NCBI RefSeq assembly: GCF_026672275.1
Contig: NZ_JANQCD010000003.1
Location: 1 to 64,000 of the forward strand
Length of the DNA stretch: 64,000 bases
Reading direction: 5' to 3'
From: Marinifilum sp. D737
GTDB lineage: Bacteria > Bacteroidota > Bacteroidia > Bacteroidales > Marinifilaceae
The notes under the pieces were generated by a model, which saw only the letters and a program-made list of their open reading frames with translations, made no database searches and had not been told where the DNA came from. Position 1 is the first letter of the stretch. Each line of letters begins with the position of its first letter. The position numbers were made by a program, and so were the translations under genes. Positions 35,401-45,800 of the stretch are shown one piece after another.

Positions 35401-35475
35401 CTTTTGCATAATCTTAGAAAGCTAAGATTAATTCTATAAATTTAAAGGGAGTATTATTCCCTTAATAAGAAATTC

Positions 35476-35886
35476 ATGATTATTGCTGTTGATTTTGATG
35501 GAACCATAGTGCAACATAAATACCCTCAAATAGGAGATGAAATTCCTTTTGCAATTGAAAGTTTACTTGAATTGCAAAAAGAAGGACATCAGCTAATTCT
35601 TTGGACATACCGAACAGGTGCTTTACTGTATGAAGCTGTGGATTATTGCGAAAGCAAGGGTTTAGAGTTTTATGCTGTTAATAAGAATTATCCCGAAGAG
35701 GAGTTTGATGAAAGTGTAAGTCGTAAAATTTATGCCGATTTGTATATCGACGATAGAAATATTGGGGGAATTCCTGATTGGGGAAATATCTACAACATGA
35801 TTTCGACAAAAGAAGAGGTATACCCACCAGAGAAAAAATCAGGTAGTTCGTTTACCCGATTTCTTGATAACTTATTTGGTGAATAG
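35476..35886 (+). CDS. Small HAD-superfamily hydrolase (BT0820-like)
   Basis: This 136-aa protein begins MIIAVDFDGTIV, with the HAD nucleophile and acid/base pair Asp6 and Asp8. WTYRTG (about 44-49) holds the motif II Thr or Ser, and DLYIDDRNIGG (about 91-101) the motif IV acidic pair. There is no cap domain. Structures of the BT0820 family suggest a phosphatase, but substrates are unknown as far as I know. It lies after the polysaccharide terminator and converges with the helicase gene, so it probably has its own promoter. Confidence 0.8.
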   Translation: MIIAVDFDGTIVQHKYPQIGDEIPFAIESLLELQKEGHQLILWTYRTGALLYEAVDYCESKGLEFYAVNKNYPEEEFDESVSRKIYADLYIDDRNIGGIPDWGNIYNMISTKEEVYPPEKKSGSSFTRFLDNLFGE

Positions 35887-35970
35887 AAGACAGAAAAAAA
35901 CTTAGACTACTTTAGAAAATTTTCATTTGACGAATGTTTTTGCTGATGGCTGTCTGCTGAAGGCTATAAT

Positions 35971-37284
35971 TTATCTTGAAACTTGAATCTTAATTTTCTT
36001 CTTCTTTACTCTTTCGTTCTTCAGTTTATTGGCAAGCTTATTTCCTAAACCTCTCTTTACAGCAACGAAAGAAGTATGATCCAGCACATCAATTTTTCCA
36101 AGTTCGTCTTTTTGTAAGTTTCCTTTTTTAAAGAAGAATCCAACCAAGTCTACTTTGTTGATTTTCTCCTTCTTACCTAAACCAATATAAAGGGTTTCCC
36201 AAATGGGAGCGTTGGGGATTTGCACTTCACTTTTAAGAGAGAAAAACGGAATGTCATCAGAAATAAATTCTGGAACTTTTTCTTCTTCGGCCAATACAAT
36301 AAATGAATTGCCTTTTGCATGCATTCTGGCTGTTCTACCATTTCTGTGAATAAATGCTTCCTCTACTTTTGGCAATTGGTAATGAATAATATTTTGAATT
36401 TCAGGGATATCCAAGCCTCTTGATGCCAAATCGGTAGTGATTAACAAGTGGTTGCTACCATTGCGGAACTTGATTAAAGCACGTTCTCTGTCCGCTTGTT
36501 CCAGCCCTCCATGAAATATATCACAACTGATATTTTGTTCCTTTAACAAATCAGCAATTCGTTCAACTGCATCTCTGTGATTGCAGAATACCAAGCCAGG
36601 TTGATCTCCAACAGTACAGATTAGTCTGTACAAAGCATCCAATTTGTCTTTGTCATCAGCTAACACCTTACGTTGTGTTAAGGCAATGGCCTTTTGCTTT
36701 GGCAGAAAGTTAATTTCCTTAGGAGAATTCATTCGTGCAAACTCTGGAATTTCAATTCCCTGAGTAGCCGAGGTAAGAACCTTTTTAACACTTCGAGGCA
36801 AAGATTTAATAACCTCAGTCATTTCTTTTTGGAATCCCAATTCAAGGGCCTTATCAAACTCATCAAGAATCAGAAACTTAATTCCTGAAGTGTCAAAATT
36901 CTCTCTGCGAATGTGATCGGCAACTCTACCAGGTGTTCCGATTAGAACAGAAGGTGGATTTTGCAAATTGTTCTTTTCAATTCGCATAGAGTGACCGCCG
37001 TAGCAGCAATTCACCTTATAGGAAGTTCCCATATCTTTAAAAACAGATTCAATTTGCAGAGATAACTCTCGAGCAGGTGAAAGAACAAGTGCCTGAACTC
37101 CTGTTTGATCGGAATTTAGATCTTTCAGCATTGGCAAAAGAAATGCTAGTGTTTTTCCGGAACCAGTAGGAGATAATAGAACTAAATCATTCGATTTAAC
37201 CCACGATTTGGCACAAACATTTTGCATCTCATTCAGTTGCTGAATGCCCAGCTTTTTTAAAATATCCTCAGTTTTTATTTGCAT
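35971..37284 (-). CDS. dbpA: DEAD-box RNA helicase (DbpA-like)
   Basis: This 437-aa helicase on the minus strand starts at ATG 37284 (MQIKTEDILKKLGIQQLNEMQ); an upstream frame to 37317 adds eleven unrelated residues. The Walker A is SPTGSGKT (38-45). Motif II reads DEFD (141-144) instead of DEAD, as in part of this family. TSAT, SRGLDIP and HRNGRTAR follow. The C-terminal ~75 residues (YIGLGKKEKINKVDLVGFF onward) form the DbpA RNA-binding domain, which in E. coli targets 23S rRNA helix 92, so a role in 50S assembly is likely. Confidence 0.88.
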   Translation of the reverse strand: MQIKTEDILKKLGIQQLNEMQNVCAKSWVKSNDLVLLSPTGSGKTLAFLLPMLKDLNSDQTGVQALVLSPARELSLQIESVFKDMGTSYKVNCCYGGHSMRIEKNNLQNPPSVLIGTPGRVADHIRRENFDTSGIKFLILDEFDKALELGFQKEMTEVIKSLPRSVKKVLTSATQGIEIPEFARMNSPKEINFLPKQKAIALTQRKVLADDKDKLDALYRLICTVGDQPGLVFCNHRDAVERIADLLKEQNISCDIFHGGLEQADRERALIKFRNGSNHLLITTDLASRGLDIPEIQNIIHYQLPKVEEAFIHRNGRTARMHAKGNSFIVLAEEEKVPEFISDDIPFFSLKSEVQIPNAPIWETLYIGLGKKEKINKVDLVGFFFKKGNLQKDELGKIDVLDHTSFVAVKRGLGNKLANKLKNERVKKKKIKIQVSR

Positions 37285-37341
37285 GGCGCAAAGGTAATAA
37301 CAATTGGCAGTAAACAATGATCAAAGAAGAGTTATCAGCTT

Positions 37342-37388
<47 letters not shown>

Positions 37389-37563
37389 TGCGCAGCGTGA
37401 GGAAATATAAAACTTTGCCTACTCATTGCCTTTTCTACCTTTCTACTGTTGAACTTTTCAACTATGCCTGTAACAATTAAATCAATTTTAATTAACTTAT
37501 TTGAAACATCTTCAGGCAATGTCTTTTGTAAATTGGCGTCAACGAAACTACAATTAAAAAATT

Positions 37564-37764
37564 ATGAAAGCGTATAAAGAAGGAATGTACAGAATTGAGG
37601 TAATTAATCTTGAAGGTGATGTTGTTTACTTGAGTCTTGACTCATTAAAACGATTTTGTGAAGAATCTTTGCCCGGAAATTTACCTGAGGATGCTTACAC
37701 AGTAAGAATTACTGGCAATGATGATTATTTATTTGAGAAGTTGTTGTTGGCTGAAGAGAGCTAG
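37564..37764 (+). CDS. 66-aa protein of unknown function
   Basis: This small acidic protein starts MKAYKEGMYRIEVINLEGD and ends FEKLLLAEES. I do not recognise a family. It shows alternating hydrophobic residues consistent with a small beta-sheet domain, with no signal peptide, membrane segment or cysteine motif (one Cys at 32). It is kept as a gene because it lies in a spacer free of other genes and has ordinary residue use. It is followed after 79 bp by the methyltransferase gene. Confidence 0.6.
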   Translation: MKAYKEGMYRIEVINLEGDVVYLSLDSLKRFCEESLPGNLPEDAYTVRITGNDDYLFEKLLLAEES

Positions 37765-37843
37765 GTTTCGATACAATCAAATTTTTTTACCAATGGGAAA
37801 TGTGTTAGGTTTGCGTTATAGATTATCGCTTACCTAAAACATC

Positions 37844-39289
37844 ATGACCAATAAATCATCACTTTTAAATTCATATAAAAAGCAAAAGCAATTAAGAGAA
37901 TTAAAGGCAATTTTGCCAGAGGTTTTTGAAGGAGGAGTACTGGATATTCAAAAGTTGAAAGCTTTTGTTGGTGAAGATGCTTTTATTGATCATGCAAACT
38001 ATGAACTTTCATGGTACGATAAAAAGTTAGCACTTGATTCTGCCAAAGCAAATTGTGATGCAGAGCTTGTTTACGTAAAAGATCGATCGGTTTTACCTAA
38101 AAAATCGAAGAACCTGTTTATTGAAGGGGATAATCTGGATGCTCTCAAGCTTCTTAGGAAGGATTACCAAGAGAAAATAAAATTGATATACATCGACCCT
38201 CCTTACAATACGGGTAAAAACTTTGCATTTAGCGATAATTACCATTTGGCAGCAGATGATTATCTTGAATACCTGAACCAATTTAATATTGGTAGGGTTG
38301 ATGAACTTACCCAACACAGAATTGAAAGTGGAGAAGTTCATACCCAATGGTTGAATATGATTTTCCCTAGATTGATACTTACCAAAGACCTTTTAACCGA
38401 TGATGGAGCCGTGGTAATTTCGATTGATGAATCGGAGAAAAATAATTTACAGTTGATTTGTAATGAGGTGTATGGGGAAGAGAATTTTGTAGCTTGCTTT
38501 ATTTGGGAGAACAGAAGTATTAGCAATGATTCGTCCAACTTATTCTCAACAATTCATGAGTACATTCTTGTTTATGCCAAGGATAAATCAAAGCTAAAGT
38601 TCAAGGGAGAAGAAAAGGATTTTTCGAATTACTCCAATCCCGATGATGATGCAAATGGAGAATGGATTCCCGATAACCCAAGCGCTGCAAGTGGAAATGA
38701 AAATTCAAGATTTCCGATTGTGAATCCCATCACCAAGGAAGAATATTTGCCGCCCAATGGAAGGTATTGGGCTTTTTCAAAGGCAAGAGTGGAAGAGTGG
38801 ACGAAATCAGGAAAAATGGTATTTCCAAAAGAAAAAGGAAAGCGATTTTTACTGAAGAAATATCGCAATGAATTGAAAAGTGAGAAAAAATCACTCTCAT
38901 CAATCATTACCGATATTCCAGGCTTAAAGGGAACAAAGGAGCTGAAGGAATTGTACCCCGAAGAAATACCATTTAAACATCCGAAACCTACTGATTTATT
39001 AATATTTCTTTTCGACCAGTTGTCGGGCAAGGAAGATATTGTGTTGGATATTTTTGCAGGCTCGGCCAGCACAGCTCATGCGGTTTACAAAATGAATCAA
39101 TCACAGGATTCAAATCGAAAGTTTATCTGTATCCAAAAGAATGAAAAGCTTGTTGCGAATACTGCAGGTTACAAATTGGGATTTTCTTCGATTAGTGATA
39201 TTGCAATCGACAGAATTGGAAGAGCAGGAAAATTGCAGTCTGTGAATAATTCTGGTGTAAATTATTTTAAAATCGAATATTCAGAGTAA
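37844..39289 (+). CDS. Type III-like (beta class) adenine DNA methyltransferase, orphan
   Basis: This 481-aa methyltransferase has motif IV first (IDPPYNTG, Asp118-Tyr121) and the AdoMet motif last (DIFAGSAS, Phe404-Gly406), the beta-class order that fits N6-adenine modification. The N-terminus (AKANCDAELVYVKD, LFIEGDNLDALKLL) is that of type III Mod subunits. The variable segment in between (about 240-370) should hold the target-recognition region. At 481 aa it is short for a Mod, and it ends at the FKIEYSE stretch where longer Mods continue. No Res helicase-nuclease gene is adjacent, so a regulatory or solitary methylase is likely. Confidence 0.8.
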   Translation: MTNKSSLLNSYKKQKQLRELKAILPEVFEGGVLDIQKLKAFVGEDAFIDHANYELSWYDKKLALDSAKANCDAELVYVKDRSVLPKKSKNLFIEGDNLDALKLLRKDYQEKIKLIYIDPPYNTGKNFAFSDNYHLAADDYLEYLNQFNIGRVDELTQHRIESGEVHTQWLNMIFPRLILTKDLLTDDGAVVISIDESEKNNLQLICNEVYGEENFVACFIWENRSISNDSSNLFSTIHEYILVYAKDKSKLKFKGEEKDFSNYSNPDDDANGEWIPDNPSAASGNENSRFPIVNPITKEEYLPPNGRYWAFSKARVEEWTKSGKMVFPKEKGKRFLLKKYRNELKSEKKSLSSIITDIPGLKGTKELKELYPEEIPFKHPKPTDLLIFLFDQLSGKEDIVLDIFAGSASTAHAVYKMNQSQDSNRKFICIQKNEKLVANTAGYKLGFSSISDIAIDRIGRAGKLQSVNNSGVNYFKIEYSE

Positions 39290-39388
39290 ATATTACTGGA
39301 ATATTTGAACATTCTCCGCAATTTCGACTAAATCTTAAGCTGCAATTCAGAACATTCAGTTTTATTTACTTAATAGGTAATGCAAGGC

Positions 39389-39418
39389 TTGAATTTAAGG
39401 TCAAGTTTTTTTACTTTG
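39389..39418 (+). promoter_or_regulatory. Candidate promoter for threonine dehydrogenase
   Basis: TTG at 39389-39391 is followed after 19 nt by TTACTTTG (39411-39418), one base off TAnnTTTG. This leaves a leader of about 85 nt before the start codon at 39509. Confidence 0.35.
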
Positions 39419-39508
39419 TGTGAGGCTTTTTTACAGATGTCTATTAATTAAATCTGTAGAAAAGAACAGTTTAGATTTTCAACAAAAACAACAAACACAT
39501 ACATCATC

Positions 39509-40540
39509 ATGGCTAAAATGAAAGCTCTTGTAAAATCCAAGCCAGAAAAAGGTCTTTGGATGGAAGAAGTAGATATTCCTGAAGTAGGAGTAAACGACGT
39601 TCTTGTAAAAATTAAGAAAACTGCAATTTGTGGTACCGATTTACATATTTATAAGTGGGATGAATGGTCACAGAATACCATCAAACCAGGAATGATTATT
39701 GGTCATGAATATGTGGGTGAAGTAGCACAAATTGGAGCAGGTGTTACTGGTTTCGAAATTGGCGATCGTGTAACAGGTGAAGGTCATATTGCTTGTGGAC
39801 ACTGTCGTAACTGTAGAAGAGGTCGTAAGCATGTTTGTGAAAATACGGTAGGTATCGGTGTAAACATCGATGGTATTTTTGCTGAGTATGCTGCTATTCC
39901 AGCATCGAATTTGATGAAAATGAGCGACAAAATTCCTGATGAGATGTTAGCCATTATGGATCCATTTGGAAATGCGACTCACACAGCTCTTTCATTCTCT
40001 TTGATTGGTGAAGATGTATTGGTAACTGGTGCTGGATTAATTGGTAGCATGTGTGTTGCTGTAGCAAAATTTGCAGGTGCACGATATGTTGTTGCTACGG
40101 AAACCAATCCTTTCAGAATTGAGTTGGCTAAGAAAATGGGTGCAGATCGCGTAATCAATCCAATGGAAGAAAGTTTGGATGATGTAATCAAGGATCTTGG
40201 TATGATTGGTTTCGATATAGGTTTGGAATGTTCTGGTGCTCCAGCTGCTTTTAACGATATGGTTGGTCACATGTACAACTCAGGTAAGATTTCATTATTA
40301 GGAATTTTACCATCACAAACTACTGTGAACTGGACTGATATTATTTTTAAGAGTCTTCAGTTGAAAGGAATCTATGGTCGTGAAATGTACGAAACTTGGT
40401 ACCAAATGGAACAAATGTTAATGAGTGGTTTAGATCTTTCACCTATGATTACTCACCGCTTTAAAGCTGATGAATTCCAGAAAGGTTTCGAAATTATGGA
40501 AAAAGGAGATTGCGGAAAGGTAATCTTGGATTGGGAATAA
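39509..40540 (+). CDS. tdh: L-threonine 3-dehydrogenase
   Basis: It oxidises L-threonine to 2-amino-3-ketobutyrate with NAD+. This 343-aa zinc-dependent medium-chain dehydrogenase has the catalytic zinc site Cys41 ([15 protein letters not shown]) with His66-Glu67 (GHEYVGEV), and the structural zinc cysteines Cys96, 99, 102 and 110 ([16 protein letters not shown]). The NAD loop is [19 protein letters not shown] is a strong Tdh signature against other sorbitol or alcohol dehydrogenases. No kbl (2-amino-3-ketobutyrate CoA ligase) gene is next to it, unlike E. coli. It is monocistronic with its own terminator. Confidence 0.93.
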   Translation: MAKMKALVKSKPEKGLWMEEVDIPEVGVNDVLVKIKKTAICGTDLHIYKWDEWSQNTIKPGMIIGHEYVGEVAQIGAGVTGFEIGDRVTGEGHIACGHCRNCRRGRKHVCENTVGIGVNIDGIFAEYAAIPASNLMKMSDKIPDEMLAIMDPFGNATHTALSFSLIGEDVLVTGAGLIGSMCVAVAKFAGARYVVATETNPFRIELAKKMGADRVINPMEESLDDVIKDLGMIGFDIGLECSGAPAAFNDMVGHMYNSGKISLLGILPSQTTVNWTDIIFKSLQLKGIYGREMYETWYQMEQMLMSGLDLSPMITHRFKADEFQKGFEIMEKGDCGKVILDWE

Positions 40541-40564
40541 AATTTACCATCAAATGATATAGAG

Positions 40565-40594
40565 AAGCTCGGTTTTATGCCGGGCTTTTTTTTC
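40565..40594 (+). terminator. Terminator after tdh
   Basis: AAGCTCGG (40565-40572) pairs with CCGGGCTT (40580-40587, one G-T wobble), followed by eight T's. It lies 25 bp after the stop codon. Confidence 0.85.
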
Positions 40595-40721
40595 TGAAAG
40601 TCTTGAAAAGTTTGAATAGTGGAAAGGTAGAAAAGTGGTAAAATTCAATGGACAATACAGTGATGAACTGATGTTTAGTTCCAGTTCCACATTCACACAA
40701 TAACAAAATTACACAATCACG

Positions 40722-40768
40722 AAAACTTTCATTTCTGATGGTGATTCGCATTTCATCATGAAAGTTTT
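40722..40768. repeat. Inverted repeat in the spacer before the first ECF sigma gene
   Basis: AAAACTTTCAT (40722-40732) is perfectly complementary to ATGAAAGTTTT (40758-40768), with a 25-nt loop. Its role is unknown. The remainder of the 439-bp spacer holds the tdh terminator and AT-rich sequence with no gene. Confidence 0.5.
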
Positions 40769-40979
40769 TATGCATCACATTTAGCTGTCAAATTGTTGTA
40801 AAGTCAAAAAAAATCTGGAGAAGTCGAATGGTTGAAAAATACAATGTTTGAGATGTAAAGAGCAAACTATCTACATTTATTGGGTGTATTACTTTGCAAT
40901 TAAGCTTTCTGTACATAGCTGTTGTAGAGAGTTTGCAGAAACCAAAAAAAATTACAAGCTTTGAGCACCTAATTCAAGC

Positions 40980-41546
40980 ATGAGAACCACCGATAAGTAC
41001 ATATGCCAATTGTTATCTACTGATAATAAGCAGGGAATGAATCTACTCTTTAAAAAGTATTTTGAATCTTTAGTGATTTGGGCTGATACTTTTTTAAACG
41101 ATATGGATCAATCTCAAGATTTAGTGCAGGAACTTTTTGTTGGCATATGGAGGAAAAGAACTTACCGAAATTGGAATCCTGATAAACTACCTTCCTATTT
41201 ACATGTTGCTGTCAAGAATTCATGTTACAATAAGCTTAGAAAAGTAGATGTACTCAAGAATACTACCGAGATTGAGAACTTTGATAAAGTCTATGAAGAA
41301 TTTGAATCCAATAAAGAAGAAATTGTAGCCAAAATTCTGGAAGAGGTAGAAAAATTACCAGAAAGAGGGCGAGAAGTGGTGAAATGCATTTACCTGAAGG
41401 GAATGAAATATCAGGAAGCTGCAGATGAGTTGAATGTCTCGATACAAACGGTAAAAACCCATTTGGTGCGCTCTCTTAAAACACTTAGATCCAGTTCTGA
41501 AAAGCTTGGAGATTTCTTTCTTCTTTACTTTTTTTCAGAAAAATAG
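40980..41546 (+). CDS. ECF RNA polymerase sigma factor (FecI-like, Bacteroidota SusCD type)
   Basis: This 188-aa sigma-70 family protein has only regions 2 and 4. Region 2 is at about 20-90 (LLFKKYFESLVIWADTFL, QDLVQELFVGIWRK) and region 4 at about 120-180 (LPERGREVVKCIYLKGMKYQEAADELNVSIQTVKTHLVRSLKTLR). It is followed after 72 bp by a FecR-type anti-sigma gene and then susC/susD, the standard arrangement in which it is released on substrate binding and switches on the transporter genes. Confidence 0.92.
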   Translation: MRTTDKYICQLLSTDNKQGMNLLFKKYFESLVIWADTFLNDMDQSQDLVQELFVGIWRKRTYRNWNPDKLPSYLHVAVKNSCYNKLRKVDVLKNTTEIENFDKVYEEFESNKEEIVAKILEEVEKLPERGREVVKCIYLKGMKYQEAADELNVSIQTVKTHLVRSLKTLRSSSEKLGDFFLLYFFSEK

Positions 41547-41618
41547 AAATTCTTGTCAACCGTTTTTCGTTTTTTCCTGTACTTGTAGTGAAAGTGCACT
41601 TAATTTACAGGAAAACAA

Positions 41619-42779
41619 ATGAATATTACCGATCAAAAATATCAGGAAATTGTAGATTACATTTCAGGAGAACTCAATGAGGAGGGTAGGAAATCTATGG
41701 AAACATGGATCAATTCTTCTGAAGAGAATCAAAAGATCTACGAAAAGATTCTGAAAAAATCTTTGTTTGTGCTTTGGAGTTTAAAATCCAACCAGATTGA
41801 CACGGATAAAGAATTGAAGAAATTCGAGAATCGACTTAATTCTCGTGTTCGTCGTATTTTCTGGTTTACAGCAGCAGCCAGCATTGCAATTATTTTAGGT
41901 TTTTCAATTCCATTTCTGTGGAATGAGTATCAGGAAAATCAAGAGTTGATTTCTATGAATCAATCGATTCAACCAGGAAAGAAAGGAGCTCAATTGATCT
42001 TATCAACAGGAAAACAGGTAGCTATTGAAGATCAGAGCAAAAGGATTAAAGAAAAGGATGGTTCATTTATTCACCTGGATGCGAAAACTGGACTGGAATA
42101 TTCTAAAGGTGAAAGAAGCTCGGGTAAGTTAATTTACAATACACTAAAAACTGATCGGGGAAATGAGTTTAGCATGCAATTGGCCGATGGAACCAGAGTG
42201 TGGCTGAATGCAGATTCAGAGTTGCGTTACCCGGTTCAGTTTACAGGTAATATTCGAAAAGTATACTTAAAAGGAGAAGCTTATTTTGATGTAGCCCATG
42301 ATGAAAAGAAGGCATTTATTGTGAATTCGTATAATCAGGAAGTAAAAGTATATGGTACGGAGTTTTGTATCAATGCCTATAAGCAGAGAGAGATAAAGAC
42401 AGTATTGGTAACAGGTTCGGTTGGTTTAAGAGCCAATCCTACAGGTGAGGAATCCAAACTAAAACCCGGAGAGTTGGGCCTGGCAGATGTAAAAGCAGGA
42501 ACAATCGAGATAAAAAAAGTAAATGTACGACCATACATTGCCTGGAAAGATGGCGACTTTGTTTTCGAGAACGAATCCTTGGAAAATATCATGCTGCGAT
42601 TGGAGCGTTGGTACAATGTGAAAGTGTTTTACATGAACGAAGAATGTAAGGATTTCCGTTTTTCCGGTGATATGAAAAGATATTCTAATGTGAGAAGTTT
42701 GTTGTATTACATACAGGAAACCTCAAATGCTAAATTCGAAATCAATAAAAATACCATTGTCGTAATGGCTAAACAGTAA
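41619..42779 (+). CDS. FecR-type anti-sigma factor
   Basis: This 386-aa single-pass inner-membrane protein has a cytoplasmic sigma-binding N-terminus (about 1-78), a membrane helix at about 81-101, a juxtamembrane PGKKGAQLILSTG segment, a FecR domain at about 170-265 (TDRGNEFSMQLADGTRVWLNADSELRYPVQF) and a DUF4974 domain at the C-terminus (FVFENESLENIMLRLERWYNVKV). It should bind the upstream sigma and receive the signal from the N-terminal STN domain of the SusC that follows. It is normal length for the family. Confidence 0.92.
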   Translation: MNITDQKYQEIVDYISGELNEEGRKSMETWINSSEENQKIYEKILKKSLFVLWSLKSNQIDTDKELKKFENRLNSRVRRIFWFTAAASIAIILGFSIPFLWNEYQENQELISMNQSIQPGKKGAQLILSTGKQVAIEDQSKRIKEKDGSFIHLDAKTGLEYSKGERSSGKLIYNTLKTDRGNEFSMQLADGTRVWLNADSELRYPVQFTGNIRKVYLKGEAYFDVAHDEKKAFIVNSYNQEVKVYGTEFCINAYKQREIKTVLVTGSVGLRANPTGEESKLKPGELGLADVKAGTIEIKKVNVRPYIAWKDGDFVFENESLENIMLRLERWYNVKVFYMNEECKDFRFSGDMKRYSNVRSLLYYIQETSNAKFEINKNTIVVMAKQ

Positions 42780-42784
42780 TAAAA

Positions 42785-42814
42785 AAACGGAAGGATTTGC
42801 AGATCTTTCCGTTT
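42785..42814 (+). terminator. Hairpin between fecR and susC, locus 1
   Basis: AAACGGAAGGAT (42785-42796) pairs with ATCTTTCCGTTT (42803-42814) over 12 bp with one wobble, starting 6 bp after the FecR stop. There is no long T-run, so it is more likely an attenuator or mRNA processing site than a full terminator. A hairpin with the same core lies at the same place in locus 2. Confidence 0.55.
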
Positions 42815-42882
42815 CGAAATCAATAATCGAATAGATACTTGGCGGTCTCTATTCAAAAGTTAACTCATTTCAATACAAAATT

Positions 42883-45800
42883 ATGAAAAAAAACCAATTG
42901 TTGGTGCATTTCCAGAAAAGGAAATGGCTAAAAATCCTATTGGAAATGAAACTTGTACTTTTTTTAACATTGGCACTCTCCCTAAGTGCAACGGCAGGAG
43001 TTTACTCGCAAAACCAGCGAGTTAGTTTCGAGTTCGAAGATGCTACAATTTTAGAGGTGCTTAACGAAATTAAAACTCAAACAGGATTGAGTTTTATTTA
43101 CAACGAAGACAAAATTCAGGAGCTGGATCGTGTTACTGTTGATGCTTCAGGTGATACTGTAGAAAACATTCTGGATGAAATCTTTAAAGAAAGCAATTTA
43201 GAATGCCGTTTTGAGGAAAATGTGATCATGCTTGTAGATCGAAAACCTCAACCTGTAATCGAAGTAGAACAAGAAAAAAAGGAAATCAAAGGAAGGGTAA
43301 CCGACAATCAAGGGGTGCCACTGCCTGGAGTATCTGTTGTAATTAAAGGAACTTCGGTTGGTGTTGCAACTGGTATTGATGGAAACTATGCTATCGTAGT
43401 TGAAAATGACAATGCAGTATTGGTATTCTCATTTGTGGGCATGATGCCACAGGAGGTTGCTTATACAGGGCAGGTCGTTCAAAATGTTACCCTTACTGTA
43501 GACTCAGAGCAAATGGCTGAGGTAGTTGTAACCGGATACCAGTCTATTTCGAGAGAAAGAGCTTCAGGAGCTTTCGAAAAAGTTGATTCGGAAGTTTTGG
43601 ATCAAAAGTCAACTTTAAATGTAGTAGATAAGTTAGAGGGACAGGCTTCAGGTGTGCTATTCGACAATGAAGGGAATATTACCATTCGAGGAATTAGTAC
43701 AATGAAAGGAAACAACAAACCTTTATATGTTGTTGATGGATTTCCTATTGAGGGTGATTTGGAAACCTTAAATCCAAATGACATTGAAAGTATGACTGTT
43801 TTGAAAGATGCTGCTGCGGCATCTATTTGGGGAGCTCGTGCTGCGAATGGTGTTATTGTAATTGTATCAAAGAAAAATGCGAAGAAAGGGAAGCCTGTGG
43901 TAGAATTTTCTTCAACTTTATCCATTGCGGATCATCCTGATTTAAACGAGTTGCCATTTGCTTCAACTGAAAAGTTTTTAGAAGTAGAGAAATTTCTAGC
44001 CGATAATGGCTGGCAAAATCTTCCATCGGGCGCAAATCAATATCCTATTACGCAAGGAATGGATACTTACTTAAAATTGAATGATGGTCAGATTACCCAA
44101 AGCCAGGCAGATGCTATCATTAATCAATTTAAAGGAGTTGATGTAAGAGATGAATTTGCTGATTTGTTCTTAAGAAAGTCTGTTCGCCAGCAATACAATC
44201 TTGCAATTAGTGGAGCAAGTGATCATAGCAATTATCGTCTGTCATTGAGTTATGATGATAACAAAACATATTCCAAGGAAAATAAAAATGATCGTTTAAT
44301 TGCGAATTTAAGAATCAATACGAAAGTTACTGATCACATTAATGTGAATGCTGGAATTTCCACTACCTTAAGAAATCAATACAACAATGGAATTGGAATT
44401 CAAAGCGTTCTTGGTGCTCCACAGTACCAAACAATTGTAGATGCCAACGGAAATTACATTCCTCAGCCACAATCTTACTATCAACCAACGAAGGAAAGTT
44501 TGGTTGCACAAGGTTATCCATACAACTGGGATTATAATTTGTATCAAGAATTTCAGAATAAGGACAATACTGTACAGCAAAAGGATATTCGTATGAATGT
44601 TGGTGTAAATGTGAAACTTATAGATGACCTTGATTTTGAAGGAAGATATCAGTATGAGTGGGGAAATGAGGAAGGTGAGAACCTATATAACGAAGAGACT
44701 TACAGGGTTCGAAGTCGAGTGAACTCATTCACTTATATTGAAGACGGAAATATCATCAGCAATTTCCCAAAAGGTCATATTTTTAGTCAGTCTTTTACAA
44801 AGTATAAAGCCTTTACTACCAGAGGGCAGTTGAATTTTAATCGTGCATTTGATGATAACAAACATCAGCTAAATACTCTTGCAGGTATGGAGATCAGAAA
44901 ATATACAAGAGAGAGATCTTCATACAGTAAATATGGGTACGATCCGCAAAGTTTGCAATATATCAGTGTAAATCACAATGAGAAATATACAACTGCCATT
45001 AGCGGAAGAAAGAGAAATATTGGGGATGATACTTCATTTGGTCATTTGGAAGACCGTTTTGTATCCTATTATGGAAACATGGCCTATACCTACAACGATA
45101 AATATACCTTAACGGCAAGTGCACGTTTGGATGATTCGAACTTATTTGGTGCAGATTCGAAATATCGTAATGTTCCACTTTGGTCAACAGGTTTGAACTG
45201 GCAGATGCATAAAGAAGATTTTATCAATCTGGACTTTGTGAATCGTTTGAATTTTAGATTAAGCTATGGTACTAATGGTAATGTTGATAAAAACACCAGT
45301 CCCTATCTGATTGCTGAAGTTGCAAAGGATTATAGTGATCAGCATCAATATGCATACTTGAAAAACCCTAAGAATCCGAATTTGCGATGGGAGAAAACAG
45401 CGGTTGTAAATGTTGGTATTGATTACTCATTGTTTTCGAATAGGTTATCTGGTTCGATTGAATATTATTCAAAAAATAGTACCGACTTATTGGGGAATGT
45501 ATCATTGAATTCAACTTATGGATTCTCAAGTGCATTAATGAATTTTGCCGAAATGAGCAATAAAGGGATTGATGCCAGTGTGAATGTAGGTGTTTTGAAT
45601 AAAGGTGTAAAATGGAATAGTATTCTGAATTTTAGTTACAATAAGAACAAAGTTGAAAAGGTTGAAATGCCTGATGAAACAGTGTCTAGTTATATTGGGG
45701 GAGTCGCCAGAGTAGGAAAACCATTGCATTACATGTATAGCTATCGTTGGGCTGGATTGTCGAATGAAGGAATGCCTCAAATTTATAATGAGAATGGTGA

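Noticed and set aside
39509-40540. A tdh-kbl operon
   Set aside because: A terminator follows tdh immediately and the neighbouring genes are unrelated; kbl must be elsewhere if present.
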